From Dyadobacter crusticola DSM 16708 (GTDB lineage: Bacteria > Bacteroidota > Bacteroidia > Cytophagales > Spirosomataceae), in contig NZ_JNJB01000004.1 in NCBI RefSeq assembly GCF_000701505.1, forward strand, positions 248,001 to 312,000: a stretch of 64,000 nt of DNA, read 5' to 3'. The position numbers were made by a program, and so were the translations under genes. Below, piece after piece: positions 55,639-63,287 of the stretch (positions are counted from its first letter, which is position 1; every line of letters begins with the position of its first letter). The notes beneath the pieces were generated by a model, which searched no databases, had not been told where the DNA came from, and saw only the letters and a list, made by a program, of their open reading frames with translations.

Positions 55639-55693
55639 CGCCGCCACTTGGCACAATATTATTCGAGCTTGCAACCACATCAATGCAACTCAC

Positions 55694-56215
55694 ATGAAAA
55701 AGCCTGGCGTGTTTTTACTGCTTCTGCTTACCGCAACCTTTTCCTGCACTGAAAATGATGAAAGTGCACGAAATATCACGATTACCGAAGACGACCGGGC
55801 GTTTGTACTTGTTGCAGCCGATGAAGGGATTTTCCAGATAAGCGCGGGCCAACTTGCATTGGAAAATCAGGCTTCCAAACCCCACGCAGACTTCGCTCAG
55901 CTCATCATCGATGGTTACACGAAATCCAACGAGGAGTTGAAGGCATTTGCCGCCGACAAAAAGCTGACCATTCGAAATACGATCTCGAATGAGCGCCAGC
56001 AGGCACTTGACAGCCTCGCCGCACGCAGGGCGGTTGCATTTGATACCACTTATGCAGCTACCATGATTAGTACACACACCCAGACTATCTCTTACTTTGA
56101 AGAACAAGCGGACATTGTTTCGGACGCGGCACTGAAATCCTGGATAGAAGGGAAATTACCTGTTCTCCGCAGCTATGTGGAACAGGCGAAAGCTTTAAGT
56201 GAGCTGCCGGAATAA
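55694..56215 (+). CDS. DUF4142 lipoprotein
   Basis: A 173-residue lipoprotein from the ATG at 55694, where a signal peptide with lipobox (ATFSC) begins; the longer frame overlaps the hybrid kinase. The mature part is a helical DUF4142 domain: FVLVAADEGIFQISAGQLAL, then the long helix with HADFAQLIIDGYTKSNEELK and RSYVEQAKAL near the end. The family, related to ferritin-like folds, is widespread in Bacteroidota and of unknown function. It lies 55 bases after the hybrid kinase. Confidence 0.85.
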   Translation: MKKPGVFLLLLLTATFSCTENDESARNITITEDDRAFVLVAADEGIFQISAGQLALENQASKPHADFAQLIIDGYTKSNEELKAFAADKKLTIRNTISNERQQALDSLAARRAVAFDTTYAATMISTHTQTISYFEEQADIVSDAALKSWIEGKLPVLRSYVEQAKALSELPE

Positions 56216-56274
56216 TGCAGTGAATTAAATAGAGGAAACATTCTACTTTAAAGCTGACAGGCTGTTAAACGTGA

Positions 56275-56826
56275 TTATCCCCAATGGGAGTAACCATCGT
56301 TGGTCAGGATATCCCGGCCATTCTGCTGCTTGAAGTCCTGAATAATCGAATCCCGCTCAGCCATGTTTTTGGGATCAACACTGATGATGATACCACCTTC
56401 TTTGACGCCTTCCTCGTATGTTTCAGAATGCGTAGAAGGAATTCTCGCGCCTATTATCCCTCCTAGTGTCCTCCCGGTAATCGCCCCGGTAATTCCCGCG
56501 ACGACCGGCCCGGCTATGGAGATACCAAGGCCAGGTACAGCGATCAGGCTCAATGACATTAAAAAGCCGGTGAATGCACCTGTCGCCCCGCCGATTACTT
56601 TTCCCTTTTCTTCCTCGTTTGCCGGTTTGGATTCAGGCTCTGAATGATCGCTGGAGTCGCTTAAATGCTTATTCAAAGTTTCATCGGACATCAAAACAGA
56701 GATCTCGTCTTCTGAATAGCCTCTCTTCAAAAGCGATTTATAGGCTTTGTCGGCGTCGGCCCTCGTCAGGAAAACTGCGGACACCGTGCCCGGCGAGTCG
56801 TAGGCGTAAGATGAAGATTCTGTCAT
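56275..56826 (-). CDS. General stress protein 17M-like membrane protein
   Basis: A 183-residue protein. The N-terminal part (residues about 14-55, GTVSAVFLTRADADKAYKSL, then GYSEDEISVLMSDE) matches the YflT/GSP17M-type stress domain. The middle is a Gly-rich hydrophobic segment (VIGGATGAFTGFL and AGPVVAGITGAITGRTLGGI), a glycine-zipper-like membrane insert. The C-terminal segment (VKEGGIIISVDPKN) completes the alpha-beta domain. It starts 7 bases after the NDH-2 stop and is probably co-transcribed with it. Confidence 0.7.
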   Translation of the reverse strand: MTESSSYAYDSPGTVSAVFLTRADADKAYKSLLKRGYSEDEISVLMSDETLNKHLSDSSDHSEPESKPANEEEKGKVIGGATGAFTGFLMSLSLIAVPGLGISIAGPVVAGITGAITGRTLGGIIGARIPSTHSETYEEGVKEGGIIISVDPKNMAERDSIIQDFKQQNGRDILTNDGYSHWG

Positions 56827-56833
56827 GATGTAA

Positions 56834-58129
56834 TCAGATACTTGGGACTTTTTGTACAGGAGCTTCCTGTTCCTCTCGTTCGGCCGGCTTGATAATCATC
56901 CGCAGAGACTGGTCCTTCGTGAAATAAGCGACCATCCAGTTATACAACGTCTTAATCCTGTTACGCTGATTGATCAATGCGATCAGGTGAATGAAGAGCC
57001 AGGCTAGCCAGGCGATAAGACCTTTGAAATGCAACTTGGGCCTAGGCATATCCACCACCGCTTTTGCACGGCCGATAATTGCCATTGAACCTTTATCGTG
57101 ATAAGAAAACGCTTTCAGCGGCTTGTTTTCGTCGGCAGCCTTGAAGTTGCGGGCCAATGTTTTACCCTGCTGTATAGCTACTTGTGCGACCTGTGGGTGT
57201 CCCTGCGGGAAATTGCTGTCGGTCAGCTGCAAACAAGCGTCGCCAATTGCATATACATTAGGCAGCCCGTTAATTTTATTATAAGCATCTACGAGCATCC
57301 TCCGTCCTCTTCCATAAGCTTCCGGCGGTATTCCATCGAATATTTTACCTGTAACCCCGGCAGCCCAGATCAGCGTTTTCGTTTCAATAAATTCGCCGTC
57401 AGTGAAGTAAACCTTATCGTCCTTGAAATCGACTACGTGGGCATTCAGCTTGATTTTCACCCCCAGTTTGTTGAGCGCTTCGTAAGTATCCTGCTGCGAT
57501 TTCACGCTCATCGGAGAAAGTAATGCATCTCCCCCGTCGACCAGGTAAATTTCACTGCCTTTTCCGGCGAGCTCGGGGTATTCTTTCCGCAGTACGCCAT
57601 TTCGCATTTCCGCAAACATCCCCGAAATCTCCACGCCTGTGGGTCCACCACCTGCAATTACCACGGTAAGCAACTTTTTCAATTCATCCGGGTCCTCGCA
57701 GATAGTCGCTTTCTCCATTTGCTGGAGTAACTTATTCCGCATTCCGATCGCATCCTCCAAAGTTTTCATCGGTGTGGAATTGTTTTTCACGTTTTCCATT
57801 CCAAAAAAATTGGTTTCCGCACCCGTCGCGAATACAAGCTGATCGTATTCCAGCTCGCCGTTTGCGAGTATGACCCGGTTTTCCTCAGGTATTACCTTAG
57901 TCAACTCGCCGAGTCGGAAATGCAGGTTTTTCCTTTCTGAAAACAACTTCCGGAAAGGATAGCTGATACTGGAAGGTTCCAGGAATGCCGTAGCAACCTG
58001 GTATATCAATGGAGGAAAAAAATTGTAGTTGTTTTTATCCACCAATGTAACATCAAACTTCTTGTTTTTGGCAAGGTCCATAGCCAGGTTCACACCTGCA
58101 AATCCTCCTCCAATGATAACGATTCTCAT
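56834..58129 (-). CDS. ndh: NADH dehydrogenase, type II (NDH-2)
   Basis: A 431-residue single-subunit, non-proton-pumping NADH:quinone oxidoreductase. It has two dinucleotide motifs: FAD (VIIGGGFAGVNLAMDLA) and NADH (VVIAGGGPTGVEISGMFAEM, about residue 160). Conserved features include YNFFPPLIYQVATAFLEP near the start and AIGDACLQL, and a hydrophobic C-terminal segment (LIAWLAWLFIHLIAL) that anchors it to the membrane. It gives the cell an alternative to complex I, whose nuoBC genes are at the other end of the window. Confidence 0.9.
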   Translation of the reverse strand: MRIVIIGGGFAGVNLAMDLAKNKKFDVTLVDKNNYNFFPPLIYQVATAFLEPSSISYPFRKLFSERKNLHFRLGELTKVIPEENRVILANGELEYDQLVFATGAETNFFGMENVKNNSTPMKTLEDAIGMRNKLLQQMEKATICEDPDELKKLLTVVIAGGGPTGVEISGMFAEMRNGVLRKEYPELAGKGSEIYLVDGGDALLSPMSVKSQQDTYEALNKLGVKIKLNAHVVDFKDDKVYFTDGEFIETKTLIWAAGVTGKIFDGIPPEAYGRGRRMLVDAYNKINGLPNVYAIGDACLQLTDSNFPQGHPQVAQVAIQQGKTLARNFKAADENKPLKAFSYHDKGSMAIIGRAKAVVDMPRPKLHFKGLIAWLAWLFIHLIALINQRNRIKTLYNWMVAYFTKDQSLRMIIKPAEREEQEAPVQKVPSI

Positions 58130-58232
58130 AAGTCCTGTTTTAATCTTAGGGGGTTATGACTTTTATGTTAATTCAGAAGGGTTCAGGTTTTATTAACTGC
58201 CAAATAGTATGCCAAAGCTTTTCAAAAGTGCA

Positions 58233-58961
58233 TTACGCCATTGTATCAGTCATTTTTCCTGATTTTTTCAGATAACGGACATAGCCATAAACGGCACCAA
58301 GCACCAGTACAATCGCGACGAATAGGATCATGCGCGAGTCACTATCAGGCACCAGCTGGGGATATTTGAAGATCAGGATTGCCGAGACACCTAGCAACCA
58401 GACCAACAGCGTGTTATACTCTTTGAGCACCCACCTTTTGTAATTAAACTTCATCCCTTCAAATGCGCGGGATATACCGCCGAAATTGATCAGCCAGCGA
58501 TTCACCCTGCTGCAATACGCGTCGAACTGAGCACCGAATTTGTTACGCAGAAAGTTTTCTTCCGCAAGCACGATTGCCTGATAAATAAACAGAAAAAGGG
58601 GCATTACGATTCCCACATAGATGAGCGAATTGGCAAGAATGCCAACACCCAGTAACATCAGGATATTTCCGACATAAAGCGGGTTGCGGCAGTGATTGAA
58701 GATCCCTTCGGTCACCAGCTTTTCAGCATATACCTTCTTGTCTTTCCCACCACGAATGATATAAGCCAGGCCGATTGTAATGCCGCGGATAATTTCTCCT
58801 GCAAATGTGACGAGCAGCCCGAGAATGATCGGGTACAAATAGTAATTTTCACCGAATTGCTCTGGCTTGAAAAGCAGCGGCGAAGGAAGAAAAAGTAGGA
58901 GGTAAAGAAAAATGAACAGATTGTTCCTGTACTTAAAAAAGAAGTTTCCTATCGCTATCAT
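58233..58961 (-). CDS. ICMT-like membrane methyltransferase family protein
   Basis: A 242-residue membrane protein with about six helices. GIFNHCRNPLYVGNILMLLG and EENFLRNKFGAQFDAYCSRVNRWL match the isoprenylcysteine carboxyl methyltransferase/PEMT signature, where the first segment binds SAM. The natural substrate in bacteria is generally unknown, with lipids or prenyl compounds likely. Its ATG overlaps the cmoA stop codon by one base (TAATG), so the two are translated as a coupled pair. The hydrophobic tail extends beyond the methyltransferase core. Confidence 0.75.
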   Translation of the reverse strand: MIAIGNFFFKYRNNLFIFLYLLLFLPSPLLFKPEQFGENYYLYPIILGLLVTFAGEIIRGITIGLAYIIRGGKDKKVYAEKLVTEGIFNHCRNPLYVGNILMLLGVGILANSLIYVGIVMPLFLFIYQAIVLAEENFLRNKFGAQFDAYCSRVNRWLINFGGISRAFEGMKFNYKRWVLKEYNTLLVWLLGVSAILIFKYPQLVPDSDSRMILFVAIVLVLGAVYGYVRYLKKSGKMTDTMA

Positions 58962-59710
58962 TATTTTTTATAAGCTATCATTCCTGAAAAATTGTACCAC
59001 TTAAAGAATATTTCGCAATCCGCGAAACCGGCTTCCTTTAACAGAAGCATGTTTTCAGATAACTTATATGGAATCAGCACGTTTTCCAGCGCTTCTCTTT
59101 TCTGCGAGATTTCGAGCTCGCTGTAATGGTTTCTTCTTTTGTAGTTATAGTAATATTTAATGAAGTCGCGGTTGAAAACGGAGCTTTCGGCCAGTACCTT
59201 TTCCACCAACAGCAGCACACCACCCGGATTGAGGCCGTCGTAAATGTTACGCAAAAGCCGCTCGCGATATAGCGGCCTTACAAACTGCATGGTAAGGCAA
59301 AGAATGACTACTGAAGCATTTGAAATCGGCAGGGTTTCCTGCTGCAAGTCGCCGACCTGCAAATCGTAGGGACGCACAAAACCCGCTTCCTTGAATTTCA
59401 GGTCGCATTTTGCGAGCATCTCCGGAGATTCGTCAATGCCGATAAACTTAATGTCAGATGGGATAAGCTTGTCGACTTCAATGAGCGTGGTCCCGGTGGA
59501 GCAGCCCAGATCGTATAAATAGCTGCCTTCTTTGACGTGATCCGCGGCAATTTCCGCGAGCATGCGCTGTGTTTCGTTGTAGAACGGTACCGACCGGCTG
59601 ACCATATCGTCAAACACCTTCACTACGGTAGTACCGAATTTAAAATCGGAAGCTTTGGTGATCTCGTCTTTGAAGACCTCGTCCTGACCTCCGTTCTCAA
59701 TATGCTCCAT
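58961..59710 (-). CDS. cmoA: CmoA-like carboxy-S-adenosylmethionine synthase
   Basis: A 249-residue SAM-dependent enzyme resembling CmoA, which makes carboxy-SAM (Cx-SAM) from SAM and prephenate. It matches E. coli CmoA along its length: VPFYNETQRML, YDLGCSTGTTL, IGIDESPEM, CLTMQFVRP and NHYSELEISQKREALENVL, the last holding the residues that contact the carboxylate. Cx-SAM is normally used by CmoB to modify uridine 34 of tRNA. No cmoB is in this window, and the gene is followed by a membrane methyltransferase-like gene. Confidence 0.88.
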   Translation of the reverse strand: MEHIENGGQDEVFKDEITKASDFKFGTTVVKVFDDMVSRSVPFYNETQRMLAEIAADHVKEGSYLYDLGCSTGTTLIEVDKLIPSDIKFIGIDESPEMLAKCDLKFKEAGFVRPYDLQVGDLQQETLPISNASVVILCLTMQFVRPLYRERLLRNIYDGLNPGGVLLLVEKVLAESSVFNRDFIKYYYNYKRRNHYSELEISQKREALENVLIPYKLSENMLLLKEAGFADCEIFFKWYNFSGMIAYKK

Positions 59711-59858
59711 TTGTCAATAGTTAGATTACGTTGAATTCCGGTTGCTTTTCGCTTGAAATAGAAAATTCCATTCCAAATATGCGAACTTGTTACGTAACCT
59801 GTACAAGCAACTGAATAATCCTGTGGCAATCTTATGACAATTTGGCGAATTGAGCCTC

Positions 59859-60431
59859 TCAGGAAGGTTTTATACGCTGAACAATCGTCTTGCCGGTAGC
59901 AAGTTCTGTTCCTTTCAATTCTATGTAAACAACATTTGGCGACCAGAATGTACCTCCGTCAATGCGGATGAACACCCGGCTGAGAATGCATTCTTTTTTG
60001 TCAATGGTAGTATAAACGTGGTAGTCGTTGCGGCTGTCTTTCCGAAGTTGCAGCGGCAGTTTGGAGTATGCTACCGAGCGGAGCTCGTAAGAAGCGTTTC
60101 CTTTGTCTTTAACATTGATCCCGTAAGCAAACTTGCGCTGAAGATAATTGAGCTCTCTTCGCTCACCGCCATCGGTATATCTGATCCAGAATGTATTGAC
60201 AGGATCTTTAACACTGAGCCGGCCCTGTTTGTCGGTATTTAGCTGATAACAGATTGTATTCGCATTCGGGTCCCGTTGAATGTAGAATAGCAAACCCGGT
60301 ACATTGCTGGGGACTGGAAACTCATCCGGATTGGGCAGCTTGTCGCCGTCCTTGTCGCCCGCGGAGAAAGTCCCTGAGTACGACGACAGTATCAGGCTCA
60401 ATGCCATCAACCAATTCCTCACATATTTCAT
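59859..60431 (-). CDS. DUF4833 secreted protein
   Basis: A 190-residue protein with a signal peptide from the ATG at 60431 (ending about SGTFSAG). The mature part begins FPVPSNVPGLLFYIQRDPNANT, then GERRELNYLQRKFAYGI and IDKKECILSRVFIRIDGG, matching DUF4833, a Bacteroidota family of beta-rich exported proteins of unknown role. An in-frame start at 60440 is possible. It lies 5-14 bases after the pfkB stop, so it belongs to that operon. Confidence 0.8.
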   Translation of the reverse strand: MKYVRNWLMALSLILSSYSGTFSAGDKDGDKLPNPDEFPVPSNVPGLLFYIQRDPNANTICYQLNTDKQGRLSVKDPVNTFWIRYTDGGERRELNYLQRKFAYGINVKDKGNASYELRSVAYSKLPLQLRKDSRNDYHVYTTIDKKECILSRVFIRIDGGTFWSPNVVYIELKGTELATGKTIVQRIKPS

Positions 60432-60445
60432 AATAGACAAACGCT

Positions 60446-61351
60446 TCAGTAAATGGCCTGCGCGATCACTTTACGATCACACTCTCCATGCATGACAACA
60501 TGATTAACTGCCTCCTGGTTTCCCGAAAACGGCCCGGAAGACTGAATTTTTAATGTCGCCATTGCTGCGCCAAACTCCCCTGCTTCCTGCACATCCGCAC
60601 CGCGTACTTTCTTGCTCAGGTATCCCGCCATATAAGTATCACCGCAGCCTGTCGCGTCCACGACAGCAGCTGGCTTAAAGGCTGGGATCTGATAGAAATG
60701 ATCGTTTTTGTAGACGAGCGAACCCTTGCTGCCCAGCGTAATGATGACTTCCTTCACGCCCATTCCAGCCAGTATTTTTGCACCTTCACGGATATCAGAA
60801 GTACCGGCAATTACTTCCATTTCAAATTCATTTGCTTTCAGTATCGACACGTGCGGCAATGCTTCTTTCTTATCTGCCCAATCAGTGTAATACACTTTTT
60901 TATCTTTCACAAACCGTAGGTAGCCTTGAATGTCTAGCGAAACCTCGCCTTTGGATGCAAGATGTTTGAGCAGATCCAGCTGGATATCATCTGAGAGCAG
61001 CGGCCCGAGGTGGAAAATGCGGGCTTCTATCTCCGGCATTTGTTTCACGGTAAATGGAGCGGCTTTGTGCAGCACATTCTGTTCCCGGTGATCCTGATTG
61101 GCACTGTAAATATTTTCAAAGTAAACGGTGTAGGGACTGTCCTGAGAGAAAACTTCAATGCGTTCATCTCTGAGCGACTTTACAATGTGGCCTTCCTCCT
61201 CTGCCAGTGCAGTGACCAGCATGTATTTTACATCAAAATCCCGCAGCGCCTTTGAAAAATAAAACGAAGTGCCGCCTGGCATATAGTTGACCGACTGTGT
61301 GGTCACAACCTTATCAAGGGTGATATGCCCTATCGTACAGATTTCGTACAT
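60446..61351 (-). CDS. PfkB-family sugar kinase
   Basis: A 301-residue ribokinase-like kinase. The N-terminus has CTIGHITLDKVVT and the substrate motif MPGGTSFYFSKAL, and the C-terminal signature VVDATGCGDTYMAGYL holds the catalytic Asp and anion hole. The family phosphorylates sugars, nucleosides or inositol; the short GGTSFYFS motif resembles plant and archaeal myo-inositol kinases more than ribokinase, but the substrate is not proven. It sits 7 bases after the HAD gene and just upstream of DUF4833. Confidence 0.85.
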   Translation of the reverse strand: MYEICTIGHITLDKVVTTQSVNYMPGGTSFYFSKALRDFDVKYMLVTALAEEEGHIVKSLRDERIEVFSQDSPYTVYFENIYSANQDHREQNVLHKAAPFTVKQMPEIEARIFHLGPLLSDDIQLDLLKHLASKGEVSLDIQGYLRFVKDKKVYYTDWADKKEALPHVSILKANEFEMEVIAGTSDIREGAKILAGMGVKEVIITLGSKGSLVYKNDHFYQIPAFKPAAVVDATGCGDTYMAGYLSKKVRGADVQEAGEFGAAMATLKIQSSGPFSGNQEAVNHVVMHGECDRKVIAQAIY

Positions 61352-61358
61352 AAGCTTT

Positions 61359-62069
61359 TTAATAGAATTGATTTATAACCTCTGCGGCCTGAGCAAAATC
61401 AGCAATTTCCACAACTCCTTCGAGCTGCTGACCCGGCGCGCCTGCATCTTCCCACCCGGCTACATTCAACCAGATTGCATTGCAGCCCAGCTGCCTGGCC
61501 GGAGCAATATCCTTTGAATAGGAATCCCCGATGATCACGCACTCGCCTGCATTCAAACCCAGCGCATCAATACCAAGCTGATAAATCTGCGGATCAGGCT
61601 TTCTCACGCCCACCACGGCAGATTCAACCACAGACTGGAAGTAACCCAGGATACCAAAATCTGCAAGTACGCTCTGAATGTTCCCGTAAAAATTGGAAAC
61701 CATTACAACCGGATAATCTGCTGAGAGCGCTGCAAGAACCGGCTTTGCATTATCGACGGTAGTGTGTGCGAAATCATTGCATTCACGCGCGATAGCATTT
61801 ATTGCGCTGTCATCAATATCGTGCCCGCTATCTTTCAGAAAATTGAACTGTTCAGTCAGTTTGAGCGAGAGAACGTCGTAGAATACATGATGCGGCTGTA
61901 CGAGCGGTTTGATAGCCAATGCTCTTTCGCCGTACTTGTAAGCCTGTGAAAATGCATCCCTGTCAACGTTCACCTGATTGTGCTGGTAAGCTTCCCACAA
62001 AACATGCGCCCAATGCAGGCCATTGGTGTCGATTGTACCACCGTAATCAAGTAGAATTCCTTTAATCAT
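61359..62069 (-). CDS. HAD-superfamily hydrolase
   Basis: A 236-residue haloacid dehalogenase-like phosphatase with a helical cap domain. Motif I is LLDYGGTID: the nucleophile Asp8 is present but the usual second Asp (D-x-D) is Gly10. Motif II is VMVSNFYG, motif III VRKPDPQIY and motif IV VIIGDSYSKD. A loss of the acid-base Asp suggests an unusual leaving group or altered activity. It is followed by the PfkB kinase gene after 7 bases. Confidence 0.85.
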   Translation of the reverse strand: MIKGILLDYGGTIDTNGLHWAHVLWEAYQHNQVNVDRDAFSQAYKYGERALAIKPLVQPHHVFYDVLSLKLTEQFNFLKDSGHDIDDSAINAIARECNDFAHTTVDNAKPVLAALSADYPVVMVSNFYGNIQSVLADFGILGYFQSVVESAVVGVRKPDPQIYQLGIDALGLNAGECVIIGDSYSKDIAPARQLGCNAIWLNVAGWEDAGAPGQQLEGVVEIADFAQAAEVINQFY

Positions 62070-62113
62070 ATTTGGCTTTGGCTGTTGGCTGTTAGCTATT
62101 GGCTGCTAGCTAT

Positions 62114-62258
62114 GCCTTATTTACTTACTATTCTGTTTTTCTTATTATATCTATTTCAAACCTTCCTAAAAGCTTATAGCTGTTGCCTGTTAGCTACCGC
62201 CTTATTTACTTACTATTCTGTTTTCTTATTATATCTATTTCAAACCTTCCTAAAAGCT
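62114..62258. repeat. Duplicated 60-bp spacer sequence in AGCTAATAGC-rich DNA
   Basis: Copies at 62114-62174 and 62199-62258 (start-to-start 85 bases) differ by one T in a T run. They are flanked and separated by variations of AGCTATTAGC and GGCTGTTAGC (62081-62113, 62175-62198 and 62256-62280). The whole 201-base spacer between the HAD and flippase-like genes consists of this material, and it also encodes the last codons of the flippase-like protein. No open frame in it looks like a gene. Confidence 0.85.
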
Positions 62259-62270
62259 AATAGCTAACGG

Positions 62271-63287
62271 CTAATAGCTTTTAGCAACCAATACCGGCTT
62301 CGAGTTTGTCTTCTTATTAACCAATGCAAGTCCTATGATGATCCACACGATCTCTCTGATACGCATTACAATTCCGATGAAAATTCCCTGCGAGGCTGCC
62401 AGTCCTACGCTTCGCAATGCGAGCACGAGGCCGCCTTCGCGGGTACCCAGCTGCATTGGGAAAAAGAATATCAGGTTGGCGAAAAGAGAAGAGCCGGAGC
62501 TTACAATCAGGGATTGCGAGAGCGACATTTCCATTCCAATTGCGTGGGCAGTAAAGAATATTTCAAGACAGCCGATCACTCGGGCTACGAATTCGTAGAA
62601 TAAGGATGCGTAAAATACATTGCGTCGCTGCGCGTAAAGAATGCGGATCTGCTCGTCAACTTCGTACAGGTTCTCTGCATTTTTGATCGCAAACTCCCGC
62701 GCTTTGTTCCCCACAAAAGGCAGCTTTTCAAGCAGTCGGAAGGTGCTTACCATGAAACCTTTTTTGTACACATTGATAAACCAATAACCCAGGACCAACC
62801 CCACGACGAGCAAAATCCCGCAACCTGCGAGCATTACATCGCTGAGCGGAACCACTGCGACAATCAGCACAATGCTTGTCAGCCAGAAAATCACATGAGA
62901 AAACATGTGCATCAGACTGTAAAGCAGCACCGAAGAAGTCGCCTTTTGCAGGCCTAATGCAGGTTTAAGTTCCAGGATACGGTAAGGTTCGCCTCCTAAT
63001 GCAACGAAGGGAGTAATGTAATTGATTGCGTAACCTGATATCGTCAGCCGCAACACTGCCCAAAAGGAAAGATCACTTTCTGGTACCGCGGGCTCGTGGA
63101 TAATCGCTTTGAAAGCAAATGCATTCAGTATATAAATCAGCAGCCAGCTTCCGATCACGGGTACAAACCAGATTCCCGTCAGCTGAATGTTTTCCCAGAT
63201 TACGCCGACCCCGGTACTATAGATCATATAGCCCAGAGAAATGACGCCGATCGCGAGAAAAACTGCCTTATATATTTTGGTATTCAT
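62271..63287 (-). CDS. Flippase-like (lysylphosphatidylglycerol synthase TM) membrane protein
   Basis: A 338-residue protein with eight or nine membrane helices of the PF03706 family, the membrane half of lysylphosphatidylglycerol synthase, here without the catalytic domain. Conserved segments are AINYITPFVALGGEPYRILEL and FFPMQLGTREGGLVLAL. The family is thought to move or synthesise lipids. I start at the ATG at 63287; a frame from 63347 would overlap the phosphatidyltransferase by 80 bases, this start by 20. Its last codons come from the neighbouring repeat. Confidence 0.82.
   Translation of the reverse strand: MNTKIYKAVFLAIGVISLGYMIYSTGVGVIWENIQLTGIWFVPVIGSWLLIYILNAFAFKAIIHEPAVPESDLSFWAVLRLTISGYAINYITPFVALGGEPYRILELKPALGLQKATSSVLLYSLMHMFSHVIFWLTSIVLIVAVVPLSDVMLAGCGILLVVGLVLGYWFINVYKKGFMVSTFRLLEKLPFVGNKAREFAIKNAENLYEVDEQIRILYAQRRNVFYASLFYEFVARVIGCLEIFFTAHAIGMEMSLSQSLIVSSGSSLFANLIFFFPMQLGTREGGLVLALRSVGLAASQGIFIGIVMRIREIVWIIIGLALVNKKTNSKPVLVAKSY

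Noticed and set aside
62114-62258. Possible CRISPR array
   Set aside because: Only two copies, 60-base units and no cas genes; it is a duplicated intergenic repeat.
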